A stretch of DNA of 64,000 bases from Nocardia exalbida NBRC 100660 (GTDB taxonomy: Bacteria > Actinomycetota > Actinomycetes > Mycobacteriales > Mycobacteriaceae). The notes beneath the pieces were generated by a model. It was not told where the DNA came from. It did not search any database and worked only from the letters and a program-made list of their open reading frames with translations. The translations under genes were made by a program, and so were the position numbers. Location: NCBI RefSeq assembly GCF_000308575.1, contig NZ_BAFZ01000002.1, positions 215,552 through 279,551 of the forward strand, in the 5' to 3' direction. This document shows, piece after piece, positions 29,261 to 37,764 of this stretch. Numbering within the stretch: position 1 is the stretch's first letter; every line of letters starts with the position of its first letter.

Positions 29261-30150
29261 GCGCCGTACTCCTCTGCGATCTGCTGCACCAAGATTCTGG
29301 TGTCACTTTCGCTCAACGCTACCTGGCGAAGGCTTGCCGCTGTCGCCCTGTGGCGCTCGATCACCCAATCGTCTTCCAGGAACAACGCACCTGTGAAGCC
29401 TTCCACGAAGACAACCGGCGGCTCCGGCACTCGGCTCAGATGGAGGGCGGGAAATTCGAACAGGGTGAACGACTGAACTACCAAGCCCGGGTGTCCACCG
29501 GTATCGAAGGGGATTACGCGGATGGAGACGTTCGGAAGACTTCCAACATCGAGGAGGTAGGGCAACTGCTGTGCCATCACATCTCGCCCACCGACCTGGT
29601 GCCGCAGTACGGACTCGGACAACAGCACTTCCAGCGAGAAGCTCGGGTCTTCAGCAAGCCGACGCTGCCGCCGCGCGGTCAACTCGAGTCGTCGCTCCAC
29701 GTCCACAGCTGACATGGCCGGATCGGTCGTCCGTGCAATCCATCTGCGATACCCGGCGGTTTGCAGCAGGCCAGGCAGCAGCGTGAGTTGGAAGGCGGTC
29801 ATGCGGGAGCACGCTTGCTCCAAGCTCATGAAGTGATCGAAGTGTGGGTTGACCACATCGGCGTAGGCGCGCCACCAGCCATTGGAAGGGTCGCCCTTGG
29901 CTGCTTTGACTTCTTGGAGCAGGCCCAGCACTTCGGCTTTGGCATCTCCATCCGCCTCGTAGAAGTCCAGCAAGTCACGAAGCTGCGCCGTGCTGATCCT
30001 GACTACCTGCCCGTCTTCTAACCTTCCGATGCCCTGCTTGGACACCTCGATCGCCAGCCCTGCCGCAAGTTGGCTCTTCTTGGCTTTGGAGCGCAGTTCG
30101 CGGAGTCGGCGTCCGAGCGCACGCCGGGGAAGGGTGGACCCTCCTGCCAT
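29257..30150 (-). CDS. XRE family regulator with DUF5753 domain
   Basis: 297 residues. Helix-turn-helix domain at residues 10-70 (RALGRRLRELRSKAKKSQLA, then SKQGIGRLEDGQVVRISTAQ). DUF5753 follows, with FQLTLLPGLLQTAGY, LPNVSIRVIPFDTGGH and PVVFVEGFTGALFLED. This is the standard partner of DUF397 proteins, here coupled by a GTGA overlap. It is divergent from a methyltransferase operon. The 298-base gap between them carries repeated TGGAC motifs that may be its binding sites. Confidence 0.93.
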   Translation of the reverse strand: MAGGSTLPRRALGRRLRELRSKAKKSQLAAGLAIEVSKQGIGRLEDGQVVRISTAQLRDLLDFYEADGDAKAEVLGLLQEVKAAKGDPSNGWWRAYADVVNPHFDHFMSLEQACSRMTAFQLTLLPGLLQTAGYRRWIARTTDPAMSAVDVERRLELTARRQRRLAEDPSFSLEVLLSESVLRHQVGGRDVMAQQLPYLLDVGSLPNVSIRVIPFDTGGHPGLVVQSFTLFEFPALHLSRVPEPPVVFVEGFTGALFLEDDWVIERHRATAASLRQVALSESDTRILVQQIAEEYGA

Positions 30151-30181
30151 TGCTTAGCCTCGCTATCTGATGTGACCCGTA

Positions 30182-30290
30182 CTGGACCGAAACGTGCTGG
30201 ACCGGTCTGTGGAGGCCCGCCTTCGGCTGGACCGCCCCATACTGGCCATCCAGTGTAATTGATGGAATGTCCTTGTTGGACAGTCCAGTT
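30182..30290. promoter_or_regulatory. Cluster of TGGAC half-sites between divergent promoters
   Basis: CTGGACCG occurs three times (30182-30189, 30197-30204, 30227-30234). ACTGG-CCAT-CCAGT follows at 30241-30254 and the palindrome TGGAC-A-GTCCA at 30277-30287. The array lies 30-140 bases upstream of the XRE gene and about 160-270 bases before the plus-strand operon. The remainder of 30151-30448 shows nothing else. Confidence 0.5.
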
Positions 30291-30448
30291 GAGCCCTTTT
30301 GTTGTGTACTGAGTAGGCGCCCGGCAACGAGAGCTGTTGATCCAGCCAATATTCCGTTCTCGTTCGCACGCCCGGTCGCTCCCGACGCCAACCGGCCGGG
30401 GCCGGGCGCCCTTCGCACGACCTTCGATCCGAGTAGGGGGCTTTCGAG

Positions 30449-30967
30449 ATGGACCATGAGCCGTTCGAGGACACACCGGTCTCGCGGTGCCAGTTCTACC
30501 GCCGCGCATGCGGTCTACCCGCTGTCATCGACCCGCCCGGATTGGGGCGGATCGTCGTGCATGCGGGCAGCGTGTGGGGGATCACGATGCCCGCGCGGTT
30601 GGGGCAGGCGGTGCGGGCGCATCTGCACGGACAGGGGAATTCGGTCGGGCCGATCATCGGCCATCCACGCTCCGGCAGGTGGACGTTCTTGATTCGGCCG
30701 GATCTCGGGGAGGTCGATGACATGCGGCTGTTCGCAGAGCTGTTTCGGCTGGATGTGTCCGTCGCTCGTGCGGGGGCGGCGATCGCGCTGCCGTCGCCCA
30801 CCGCCTCGGCGGGTGCGATTCGTCTGTGGATTGAACCGCCTGCCAATGCGTTTCGGCCGTCCGGCCTCGCCGTGGTAGAGGCGATCCGCGCTTGGGCCGA
30901 TCAAATTCCCCGCCGTCGGACGCGCGATGGTGACCGGCCATTCGACATCACCGAGGTACACGGGTGA
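30449..30967 (+). CDS. Hypothetical protein, first gene of methyltransferase operon
   Basis: 172 residues from ATG 30449. No family is recognised with confidence. The N-terminal part has CQFYRRACGLPAVIDPPGLG and RIVVHAGSVWGITMPARLGQ, resembling a bifunctional-primase-like small-domain family seen in Nocardia only in general layout. The middle reads TFLIRPDLGEVDDMRLFAELF, and the C terminus is Arg/Asp-rich. No signal peptide. Its stop overlaps the next start (GTGA), so it is co-translated with a small membrane protein and a methyltransferase. Confidence 0.75.
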   Translation: MDHEPFEDTPVSRCQFYRRACGLPAVIDPPGLGRIVVHAGSVWGITMPARLGQAVRAHLHGQGNSVGPIIGHPRSGRWTFLIRPDLGEVDDMRLFAELFRLDVSVARAGAAIALPSPTASAGAIRLWIEPPANAFRPSGLAVVEAIRAWADQIPRRRTRDGDRPFDITEVHG

Positions 30968-31173
30968 TGGTCGCGATTGTCATCGCTGGAGTCGTGCTGT
31001 GGTTCGTGGCGAACTTCCTGGTCGCGATGGCGGTTCTGGAACGCCGCGTCGGGCGCGAAGTTCCGCGCTACGAACCTCTTCCGGCGACGGTCACAGGCGC
31101 CGTGGCATGGATGCGGGCACAGACACTGCCGACCACCCGCCCGCTGGTCGCCGCGAACCGGGCATCGGCGTGA
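30964..31173 (+). CDS. Small single-span membrane protein
   Basis: 69 residues from GTG 30964. One hydrophobic segment at residues 2-25 (MVAIVIAGVVLWFVANFLVA), then a basic and polar tail. It overlaps both neighbours by GTGA, which supports it as a real gene. Possibly anchors or regulates the adjacent proteins. No family is recognised. Confidence 0.65.
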   Translation: MMVAIVIAGVVLWFVANFLVAMAVLERRVGREVPRYEPLPATVTGAVAWMRAQTLPTTRPLVAANRASA

Positions 31174-32030
31174 ACGCCCTTATGCCGGGGGAACTCCCGC
31201 ACGGAACCGGTGTGCGTGCACCGGTCGGGCCGGACCCGACGCGCCCCAGCATCGCTCGGGTACACGATTACAGCCTCGGAGGCAAAGACAACTACGAAGT
31301 CGACCGGCGCTTCTTCCATGACATCCTCCAACTCGCCCCGAACATGCGAAAAGTGCCTTCGATGTCGCGACTTTGGCTGGATCGCCTCGTCCGCCACCTC
31401 GTAGGCGAGGTCGGTATCGACCAGATCGTCGACCTCGGGGCCGGGCTGCCCGCCGCTACGAACATTCACGAGATCGCGCACCAGTACGACAGGGGAGCGC
31501 GGGTGGTCTACGTGGACAACGATCCGCTCTGCTGCACTCACGGCCGCGCCCTGCTCGAGCGGCATGCGGGCGTCCGTTACGTGCAAGGTGATCTGACGGA
31601 ACCGCGAACCCTGCTGCCGGAAATCGCCGGCCACATCGTGCCCGGTCGCCCGCTCACAGTCATTCTGTCCGGCGTCCTGCATCACGTGCCCGATGAACTC
31701 GACCCCGCGGCGATCGCCCGCGCGTACACCGAGTTCCTGTCGCCGGGTTCGTACCTCGCGATCAGTCACTACCTCGACCCCACGGACAATCCCGCTGCCC
31801 ACCGGCTCGCCCGCGAACTCGAGCACCGCTTCGTCCACGGCTTGGGTTCAGGCTGGTTTCGCACCCGCGAACAGATCGCCACCTACTTCGGCGGGCTGGA
31901 GCTTGTCGACCCCGGTCTGGTCGAACTCGGCGACTGGTGGCCTTACGGTCCCGCACCGCGCCGGCGATCAGTAGAGGAACGACTGATGCTGGGCGCGTTG
32001 GGCCGTGTACCTCCCCTCAGGACCCGCTGA
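31170..32030 (+). CDS. SAM-dependent methyltransferase (DUF574 / PF04672 family)
   Basis: 286 residues from GTG 31170, which overlaps the previous stop. Family signature ARVHDYSLGGKDNYEVDR near the N terminus, then a SAM-binding loop IDQIVDLGAGLPAATNIHE, YVDNDPLC, DLTEPRTLL, and GVLHHVPDE. The family is very common in actinomycetes and its substrates are generally unknown. Often found near XRE/DUF397 genes, as here. Its 3' end overlaps the convergent PPOX gene by 14 bases. Confidence 0.92.
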   Translation: MNALMPGELPHGTGVRAPVGPDPTRPSIARVHDYSLGGKDNYEVDRRFFHDILQLAPNMRKVPSMSRLWLDRLVRHLVGEVGIDQIVDLGAGLPAATNIHEIAHQYDRGARVVYVDNDPLCCTHGRALLERHAGVRYVQGDLTEPRTLLPEIAGHIVPGRPLTVILSGVLHHVPDELDPAAIARAYTEFLSPGSYLAISHYLDPTDNPAAHRLARELEHRFVHGLGSGWFRTREQIATYFGGLELVDPGLVELGDWWPYGPAPRRRSVEERLMLGALGRVPPLRTR

Positions 32031-32649
32031 CCAGCGACTCGGCCAGTTCGTTCTTCTCCGCCTTCGCTCCGAAGTAGTCGCCGCCCTTGGCTCGCACGTT
32101 GTCTGTGCCCCACTCCCGCTGTTCGCGTGGGGCGGGGACCAGGTGCGGGATGTGCTTGCGGCAGTGGATATAGGCCTCTTCCACGCGGACCACGACCCAG
32201 TGTTCGGCCACGCGGCCCTTGTGGTTGACCGGCAGGTCGGAAACGACGTTGCGCAGGGCGTGGTCGGAGACGATGTGTGCCGCACCGTTGATGTGCAGTC
32301 CGATGAGGTCGCGCACGAAATCGAGAAGCAGTATCCCGACGTGCGCGTTCTCCAGGATATTGCCGAGGCTGGCCATGACGCCGTTGCCACGGTATTCCGG
32401 GTAGGCGATCGTCTGTTCATCGATCACGTGCAGAAAACCGGGCGGTCCGGCACGGAAACTCGAGTCGCATTCGCCGTTTTTGTCCGCCGTGGCGATGAAC
32501 GCCATATCCATCCGGCCGATGAAATCGATCATCGCCGGGTTGAGTCGATCGAGCATCTGATCGTCGTAGAACCGCTGTGCTCGATCCTGCGTTCCGTACT
32601 GTTCTTGCAGCTCACGCTCGCCGCTGCTGCCACTGTGCATGCCGGGCAT
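32017..32649 (-). CDS. Pyridoxamine 5'-phosphate oxidase family (FMN-binding split-barrel) protein
   Basis: 210 residues from ATG 32649 with GAGGGG upstream; a longer upstream frame is unlikely. Split-barrel flavin-binding fold: FIGRMDMAFIATADKNGECD, then SFRAGPPGFLHVIDE and AYPEYRGNGVMASLGNI and VGILLLDF. Related proteins reduce F420- or FMN-linked substrates or bind flavin or heme. No true PNPOx signature, so pyridoxine metabolism should not be assumed. The gene is monocistronic and ends inside the methyltransferase 3' end. Confidence 0.85.
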   Translation of the reverse strand: MPGMHSGSSGERELQEQYGTQDRAQRFYDDQMLDRLNPAMIDFIGRMDMAFIATADKNGECDSSFRAGPPGFLHVIDEQTIAYPEYRGNGVMASLGNILENAHVGILLLDFVRDLIGLHINGAAHIVSDHALRNVVSDLPVNHKGRVAEHWVVVRVEEAYIHCRKHIPHLVPAPREQREWGTDNVRAKGGDYFGAKAEKNELAESLVSGS

Positions 32650-32821
32650 CGCCGCCCCTCTGGTCGCCGGAATCCGGGGTCCACCAGGCTCGACATTGAA
32701 CCGCGGTCGTACCGAGATCGTGTCGATTTTAGATGAGGATCGCCAGGTAAAACGTGGAAATCGGCATCGAAAATCCAGCCGATTCGTGTACGTACCAAGC
32801 ATTTCGGACGATTAGCTAAAA

Positions 32822-32855
32822 GCCGACCGGCCGGAACTGTTTCCGACCGGTCGGC
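32822..32855 (-). terminator. Terminator of the molybdopterin oxidoreductase gene
   Basis: Perfect 9-base arms GCCGACCGG / CCGGTCGGC followed on the minus strand by TTTTAG, the clearest intrinsic terminator in the window. It begins 25 bases after the stop codon. Confidence 0.85.
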
Positions 32856-32880
32856 ATTTGCGGGAGTGGTTCGCGGTGTG

Positions 32881-35067
32881 TCAGGCCGGGGTCAGCGTGA
32901 CCGGAACCCCGTTGAACACGGCGTTGCCGGAGGGCGCGTCGACCACCGAATCATCGGTGAGCACATTGGCGTTGACACCCGCGTGCGCGCGGGCCACGGT
33001 CTGGCCGCTGTCGGCGTGGCCCCACCCGTGCGGCAGGCTCACCACGCCGGGCATGATGGCCTCGGTCGGCTCCAGCGGAACCGTCAGGGTCCCGGCGGCC
33101 GACTTGACCACCGCTTGATCGCCGAGCCCCAGCCGTGCCACGTCGGCCGGATTGATGTGCAGTGTGCAGCGATTCGACCCGCTCACCAGCGGCGCGATGT
33201 TGTGCATCCAACTGTTGTTGGACCGCAGCTGCCGCCGCCCGATCAGCACGATCTCCGGCGCCTCGTCGGCCAGCCGGGCCCGCATCCGCGCCACGTCGTC
33301 GAGCAGGGGCTGCGGGGCCAGGTCCACGCGGCCGCTCGCCGTGCGCAGGACGCCCGGCAGGCGCGGCCGCAACGGGCCGAGGTCGATGCCGTGCGGGTTG
33401 TCCAGCAGCACTTGCAGATTGAGCGTGTTGCCGTTCCATTCGCCGTACGGCCCGAGGCGCAGCATCAGGTCGATACGCTGCTCGGTGCTGTTCTCGCCGA
33501 TCAGGTCGCCGCGCCGCTCGGTAAGCCCGGCCTTGTGCAGCAGGCCCGCGATGACGAGTTCGTCCATGGCGGTGAGTGGATCCATCCCGTCGGAGCCGTT
33601 GTGCGGCCTGCCGGTGAGCGCGGCGGCCAGACGTGCCAGGACGCCGGGCTCGGAGGGCCGGTCACCCAGCGGCACCAGCGGGCGCGAGTAGCGGGTGTAA
33701 TTGCGCACGGCGAATTGCAGCAGCGCGAAATCGTAGTGCGGGGATTGGGTGGGACGCGGGGGAGGCAGGATCACATCGGCGTGCCTGGTGGTCTCGTTCA
33801 CGTAGCGGTCCACGCTCACCATGAAGTCGAGCTGGGCGAATGCCTCGTCCAGGCGGGCGCCGCTCGGTGCGGACAGCACGGGATTGCCCGCGACCGTCAC
33901 CAGGGCGCGGATCTGCCCCTCGCCGGGCGTGGTGATCTCGTCGGCGAGCGTCGCGACGGGCAGCTCGCCCATCGCCTCGGGTAGCTCGCGGACCCGGCTG
34001 GTCCAGCGCCCGGCACGGAACGGCTTGGTCCGGGGGATGCCGCCGGCGGCAGCGGTGGCGAACATCGCTCCGCCGGGGGAGTCGAGGTTGCCGGTCAGCG
34101 CGTTGATCGCGTCGACCAGCCATTGCGTGATCGTGCCGAATTCGGCGGTGCAGGTGCCGATGCGGGCGTACACCGCGGCGGTCGGCGCCGCCGCGAGCTC
34201 GCGGGCGAGCCGCACGATCGTGGACGCGGGCACGCCGGTGCGGGCCGCGACGGTGTCCGGGTCGAACGGCGCGGCGGTCGCGCGCAATTCGTCCAGCCCG
34301 GTGACGTCGACGCGCAGATCGGTCAATTGCTCGGCGAAGAGCGTGTGCACGATGCCGAACAGCAGGTAGGCATCGCTGCCCGGCCGGATGAACAGGTGCT
34401 CGTCGGCGAGTTTCGCGGTGCGGGTCACCCGAGGGTCGACCACCACGAAGCGGCCGCCCCTACCGCGCAGCGCCTTCAACCTGCCCGGGAAATCCGGTGC
34501 GGTGCACAGCGAACCGTTCGATTCCAGCGGATTGGCGCCGAGCATCAGCAGATAATCGGTGCGGTCCAGGTCGGGCACCGGCACGGTCAGCGGGTCGCCG
34601 AACATCAGCCCACTGGCCACCTGCTTGGGCATCTGGTCGGCGGTGCTGGCCGAGTAGATGTTCTTGGTGCCCAGCGCGCGCAGCAGCATCGGCACGTACA
34701 GCGCGCCGGCCACGGTGTGCGCGTTGGGATTGCCCAAGTAGGCCGCGGCCGACTGGTTCCCGTGCTCGGCCACGACGGCGGGGAACCGCGCGGCGATGTA
34801 ATCGAAAGCTTCGTCCCAGGTCGCGGTGCGCCAGGCGCTGGTCGCGCGGTCGCGGATCAGCGGTTCGGTCACCCGGTCCGGGTCCTCGTCGAGGTGGCCG
34901 AAGCTGGCCCCCTTGGGACAGATGAAGCCCTTGCTGAAGGGATCGCTGCGGTCGCCACGGACCGAGGTCACGTGGTCGTCGGCGTCCAGGGTGATGTCCA
35001 AGCCGCAGACCGCCTCACAGAGTGGGCAGGTCCGCAGCAGATTGCGCGCTTGCGTGATCGGGGCCAT
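32881..35067 (-). CDS. Molybdopterin-dependent oxidoreductase
   Basis: 728 residues from ATG 35067. An N-terminal Fe4S4 motif CPLCEAVCGL with a fourth cysteine in GFICPKG, then molybdopterin guanine-dinucleotide domains: YLGNPNAHTVAGALYVPMLL, LMLGANPLESNGSL, and a C-terminal cofactor-binding domain (VLIGRRQLRSNNSWMHNIAP, then LPHGWGHAD). This is the formate dehydrogenase/assimilatory reductase-like branch of the DMSO reductase superfamily, without a Tat signal, so cytoplasmic. No electron-transfer partner or molybdopterin genes lie beside it, so the substrate is unknown. Confidence 0.9.
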   Translation of the reverse strand: MAPITQARNLLRTCPLCEAVCGLDITLDADDHVTSVRGDRSDPFSKGFICPKGASFGHLDEDPDRVTEPLIRDRATSAWRTATWDEAFDYIAARFPAVVAEHGNQSAAAYLGNPNAHTVAGALYVPMLLRALGTKNIYSASTADQMPKQVASGLMFGDPLTVPVPDLDRTDYLLMLGANPLESNGSLCTAPDFPGRLKALRGRGGRFVVVDPRVTRTAKLADEHLFIRPGSDAYLLFGIVHTLFAEQLTDLRVDVTGLDELRATAAPFDPDTVAARTGVPASTIVRLARELAAAPTAAVYARIGTCTAEFGTITQWLVDAINALTGNLDSPGGAMFATAAAGGIPRTKPFRAGRWTSRVRELPEAMGELPVATLADEITTPGEGQIRALVTVAGNPVLSAPSGARLDEAFAQLDFMVSVDRYVNETTRHADVILPPPRPTQSPHYDFALLQFAVRNYTRYSRPLVPLGDRPSEPGVLARLAAALTGRPHNGSDGMDPLTAMDELVIAGLLHKAGLTERRGDLIGENSTEQRIDLMLRLGPYGEWNGNTLNLQVLLDNPHGIDLGPLRPRLPGVLRTASGRVDLAPQPLLDDVARMRARLADEAPEIVLIGRRQLRSNNSWMHNIAPLVSGSNRCTLHINPADVARLGLGDQAVVKSAAGTLTVPLEPTEAIMPGVVSLPHGWGHADSGQTVARAHAGVNANVLTDDSVVDAPSGNAVFNGVPVTLTPA

Positions 35068-35261
35068 ACCCCATCTTGTCGTCCGGCGGTGGAACTGAAA
35101 AGAGAACGCTCGATATCGGCAACGCCAAACGACCGGTACCCGGCGGCGCTCCGGGGTGGGGATCCGGAGCGTCAGGACGGATACCGGTCGCAAACAGGCC
35201 GGGTAGCGCGGCCCCGGCCCGCGATCAGCAGGTTCATCCGATCAGGGAGGCGTTGCTCAGT

Positions 35262-35289
35262 AGGCGATGGTCAGCAGGCGATGGTCAGC
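35262..35289. repeat. 14-base tandem duplication
   Basis: AGGCGATGGTCAGC occurs twice in succession at the 3' end of the next gene. With one copy the product would end KLTIAY instead of KLTIAC, so the duplication changes only the last residue. Confidence 0.8.
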
Positions 35290-35762
35290 TTGGTGCGGCG
35301 CGCGGAGGTGGCGGCGCGCACGGCTGCGGCGAGGGCGACGACCGGCGGCACCCAACGGGCCTCGGCGGGCGCGACGCCCCAGCAGGCCGAGCCGGCCGAG
35401 AGCTGGGTGGGCGGCAGCGGGATGCCCGCGCCGTCGGTGTACACGGTGGCCCCGGCCTCGCGCAGCGCCTGCAACGCCATCGCGGCCTTGCGGACGCCGG
35501 TGACCAGGTGGATCTCGCGACGCTCCGGGCCGGGGATCTCGATCACCGCGCCGGACAGGTTGTTCGCGCGCAGGAAGCGGCGGACCTCGCCGGCCAGTTC
35601 GCCGGTGACCTCGATGCCGGACAGGTCGTCGTCGGTGATCAGGCTCAGACCGTTGGCCGTTTCGGCGACCGTCCACCCGCGCTGGTTGTAGTCCTGCGCA
35701 GCGGCGGTCAGTTCGGCCGCCGTGACGGAAGTCGGAAACGTGGTGCGCACTGTCTTCTCCAT
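35271..35762 (-). CDS. Hypothetical protein, about 163 residues
   Basis: Starts at ATG 35762 (MEKTVRTTFPTSVTAAELTA). A conserved-looking block follows: YNQRGWTVAETANGLSLIT, then DLSGIEVTGELAGEVRRFLR, ANNLSGAVIEIPGPERREIH and GIPLPPTQLSAGSACWGVAP. The pattern recalls the small bifunctional DNA primase/polymerase-like proteins of Nocardia and Rhodococcus, but no catalytic residues can be pointed out. No signal peptide or membrane segment. Function unknown. Divergent from the DUF4282-like gene. Confidence 0.7.
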   Translation of the reverse strand: MEKTVRTTFPTSVTAAELTAAAQDYNQRGWTVAETANGLSLITDDDLSGIEVTGELAGEVRRFLRANNLSGAVIEIPGPERREIHLVTGVRKAAMALQALREAGATVYTDGAGIPLPPTQLSAGSACWGVAPAEARWVPPVVALAAAVRAATSARRTKLTIAC

Positions 35763-36081
35763 TCCCCGGTAGATCTTTGGGTCCTGCATTCATGGGTCGT
35801 ATCGGCTGGGGCCGCCACGGGCGTTACGCGTTCCTCGAGAAAATTTCCGGAGTGTCGCCTACGTCTCATTTCCGAGAGGTTCGTACGGGTCTCGCCGGGC
35901 ATCCCGAGGTGGCTCGCCATGGTTGCCACGCAGCTACTTTCGACCCCGGACCTGGTCACTCGCTGCGCCGGAGCTGTGAGGTCGCTGTGGATGGCCCCCC
36001 GGGAGTCGCGGGTGCGAAAACATACCGGTGGCGTGCGTTTCCGGCTGGATCGAAGCGCCCCGGGCAAGGAGGATTCTCGGC
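35763..36081. other. Intergenic region between divergent genes
   Basis: About 320 bases that must hold two promoters. No hairpin, operator or small gene stands out apart from the AAGGAGG ribosome site at 36066-36072 of the next gene. Confidence 0.5.
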
Positions 36082-36660
36082 ATGAGTGACGAACCCCACG
36101 GCGCCGGAGCGCCCGCGGACCGCGAAACCGCGGACGTCGAGGAGTACGAGGCCGAGTCGCGCTGGCTCACGTGGAAGGAGTCGGCGGCCAAGCGGCTCGC
36201 CGGGGCCGCCTCCGACGAAGAGGAACCCGCCGAGCCGTTCCGCAGCCCCCGCGCGTTCGCGCAGTGGAGCGCCGCCGCCGCGCGCGCCCTGCTCGATGTG
36301 CAGTTCCACCGCCCGGCCACCCGCACGCTCTTGCCGCTGGCCTACATCTTGGGGCTGGTGTTCGCGTTCGCCGTGCCGATCACGCTGACGGTGGCGGCGT
36401 GGCGGGTGTCCGCGGCGCTCGGCGTGCTCGCCGCGCTGCTGGGCGTCCCGCTCGGCCTGACCATCGCGGCCGCCGTCCGCCTGATGCTCGAGTTCCTGGT
36501 GAACGCCGCGCGCCTGGCGACGAGGGTGGAGCACATCAGCGAGCTGGCCGACGACCTGTTCCAGGCGTTGTCGGACGTGGCAGAGCCGGTCAACCAGTTG
36601 TCCGAAGACGTTCGAGCAGTGCAGTTCTGGCGCTTCCGCAAGCGCAACCCGCGCAGGTAG
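36082..36660 (+). CDS. DUF4282-like membrane protein
   Basis: 192 residues. An acidic soluble N terminus (about 80 residues), a hydrophobic pair of spans (TLLPLAYILGLVFAFAVPIT and ALGVLAALLGVPLGLTIAAA), then LMLEFLVNAARLATRVEHIS and a basic C terminus RKRNPRR. The two-span plus helical tail layout matches DUF4282. Start set by the AAGGAGG nine bases upstream. Function unknown. Separated by 208 bases from the XRE regulator downstream. Confidence 0.75.
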   Translation: MSDEPHGAGAPADRETADVEEYEAESRWLTWKESAAKRLAGAASDEEEPAEPFRSPRAFAQWSAAAARALLDVQFHRPATRTLLPLAYILGLVFAFAVPITLTVAAWRVSAALGVLAALLGVPLGLTIAAAVRLMLEFLVNAARLATRVEHISELADDLFQALSDVAEPVNQLSEDVRAVQFWRFRKRNPRR

Positions 36661-36741
36661 GGATGAAAACGTGGCGTGCGGAAGTGGTTTGACTCGCGGA
36701 AGCCATCGGCCTGGCTGAGACGCGCGCCGTGACCACTGTGA

Positions 36742-36752
36742 GTTTCACTGTG
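36742..36752. promoter_or_regulatory. Possible regulator site upstream of the XRE gene
   Basis: TTCAC-T-GTGAA palindrome, inside a pair of CACTGTGA direct repeats at 36732-36739 and 36744-36751, about 117 bases before the ATG. The repeated motif suggests autoregulation. Confidence 0.35.
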
Positions 36753-36868
36753 AACAATGCTGTTCGGATACCCGGCACATCCACCACGGGTCTCCGGAGA
36801 GGGCGCGCCGCGCCGCAGACCGCGCGAACGCACGGTGCGGGCGGTGTGCGGCTGGACAGGGGGGAAGC

Positions 36869-37744
36869 ATGGCTTTACCACAGGGAACGACCGGATCGAC
36901 GATGCCGCGACGGCAGCTCGGCAGGCACTTGCGCGATCTGCGCACCCGTGCCGGGATGACCACGCGGGTGGCCGCGCAGCAGCTGGAGTGGTCGGAGGCG
37001 AAGATCTGGCGGATCGAGACCGGCCAGACCTCCCTGCGTGGTCTCGATGTCGAGGCGATGTGCAAGGTCTACGGCGCGCCGCCCGACCTGCTCGAACCGC
37101 TGCGCGCGCTGGCGCGCGACACGAAGGCCAAAGGCTGGTGGACCGCCTACGGCGACGTGATCCCGGAGGGCTTCGACGTCTACATCGGGCTGGAAGAGGC
37201 GGCCACCCGGCTGTTCACCTACGAGAACGAGCTCGTCCCCGGACTGCTACAGACCGAGGGCTACGCCCGCGCGGTGTTCACCGCGGCGCACCCGGAGTTG
37301 TCCGCCGGCGAGATCGACCGCAGGGTGCGGTTGCGCCAGGCCAGGCAGGCGCTGGTCACCCGCGCCGACGCGCCGCTGCGGCTGGACGCGCTGATCGACG
37401 AGGCCGTCTTGCGACGGCGCATCGGCGACCCGGAGGTCACCGCAGGGCAGCTCGACCACCTGCTGCGCATGACCGAACTGCCGAACGTCCGGTTCCGGGT
37501 GGTGCCCACCGAGTGCGGTTACCACGACGGCATGACCTCGGGCCGGTTCGTGCTGCTGGAGTTCCTCGACGTGAGCTCCGGCGAGCCGTCCGAACCGCCG
37601 GTGGTCTACCTGGAGGCGTTCACCGGGCCGGTCTACGTGGACAAGGAGCACGAGATCGCGCGCTTCCGCGCGGCCTTCGCGAGCATCGAGGCGGCGGCGG
37701 TCGACGCGCGAGCACGCATCGAAGACGCCCGGAAATCGCTCTGA
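36869..37744 (+). CDS. XRE family regulator with DUF5753 domain (second)
   Basis: 291 residues. HTH at residues 13-70 (RRQLGRHLRDLRTRAGMTTR, EAKIWRIETGQTSLRG), then DUF5753 with YENELVPGLLQTEGYARAVF, LPNVRFRVVPTECGYHDG and PVVYLEAFTGPVYVDKEHE. Unlike the first copy it has no DUF397 partner next to it. It may control the membrane protein upstream, or act globally. Followed closely by the convergent MarR gene. Confidence 0.92.
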   Translation: MALPQGTTGSTMPRRQLGRHLRDLRTRAGMTTRVAAQQLEWSEAKIWRIETGQTSLRGLDVEAMCKVYGAPPDLLEPLRALARDTKAKGWWTAYGDVIPEGFDVYIGLEEAATRLFTYENELVPGLLQTEGYARAVFTAAHPELSAGEIDRRVRLRQARQALVTRADAPLRLDALIDEAVLRRRIGDPEVTAGQLDHLLRMTELPNVRFRVVPTECGYHDGMTSGRFVLLEFLDVSSGEPSEPPVVYLEAFTGPVYVDKEHEIARFRAAFASIEAAAVDARARIEDARKSL

Positions 37745-37764
37745 CCAGGACTATCCGGCGCTGA

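Noticed and set aside
30151..30448. Small genes in the XRE-methyltransferase gap
   Set aside because: Open frames of about 60-160 codons occur on both strands here but consist of shadows across the TGGAC repeat array without starts supported by ribosome sites.
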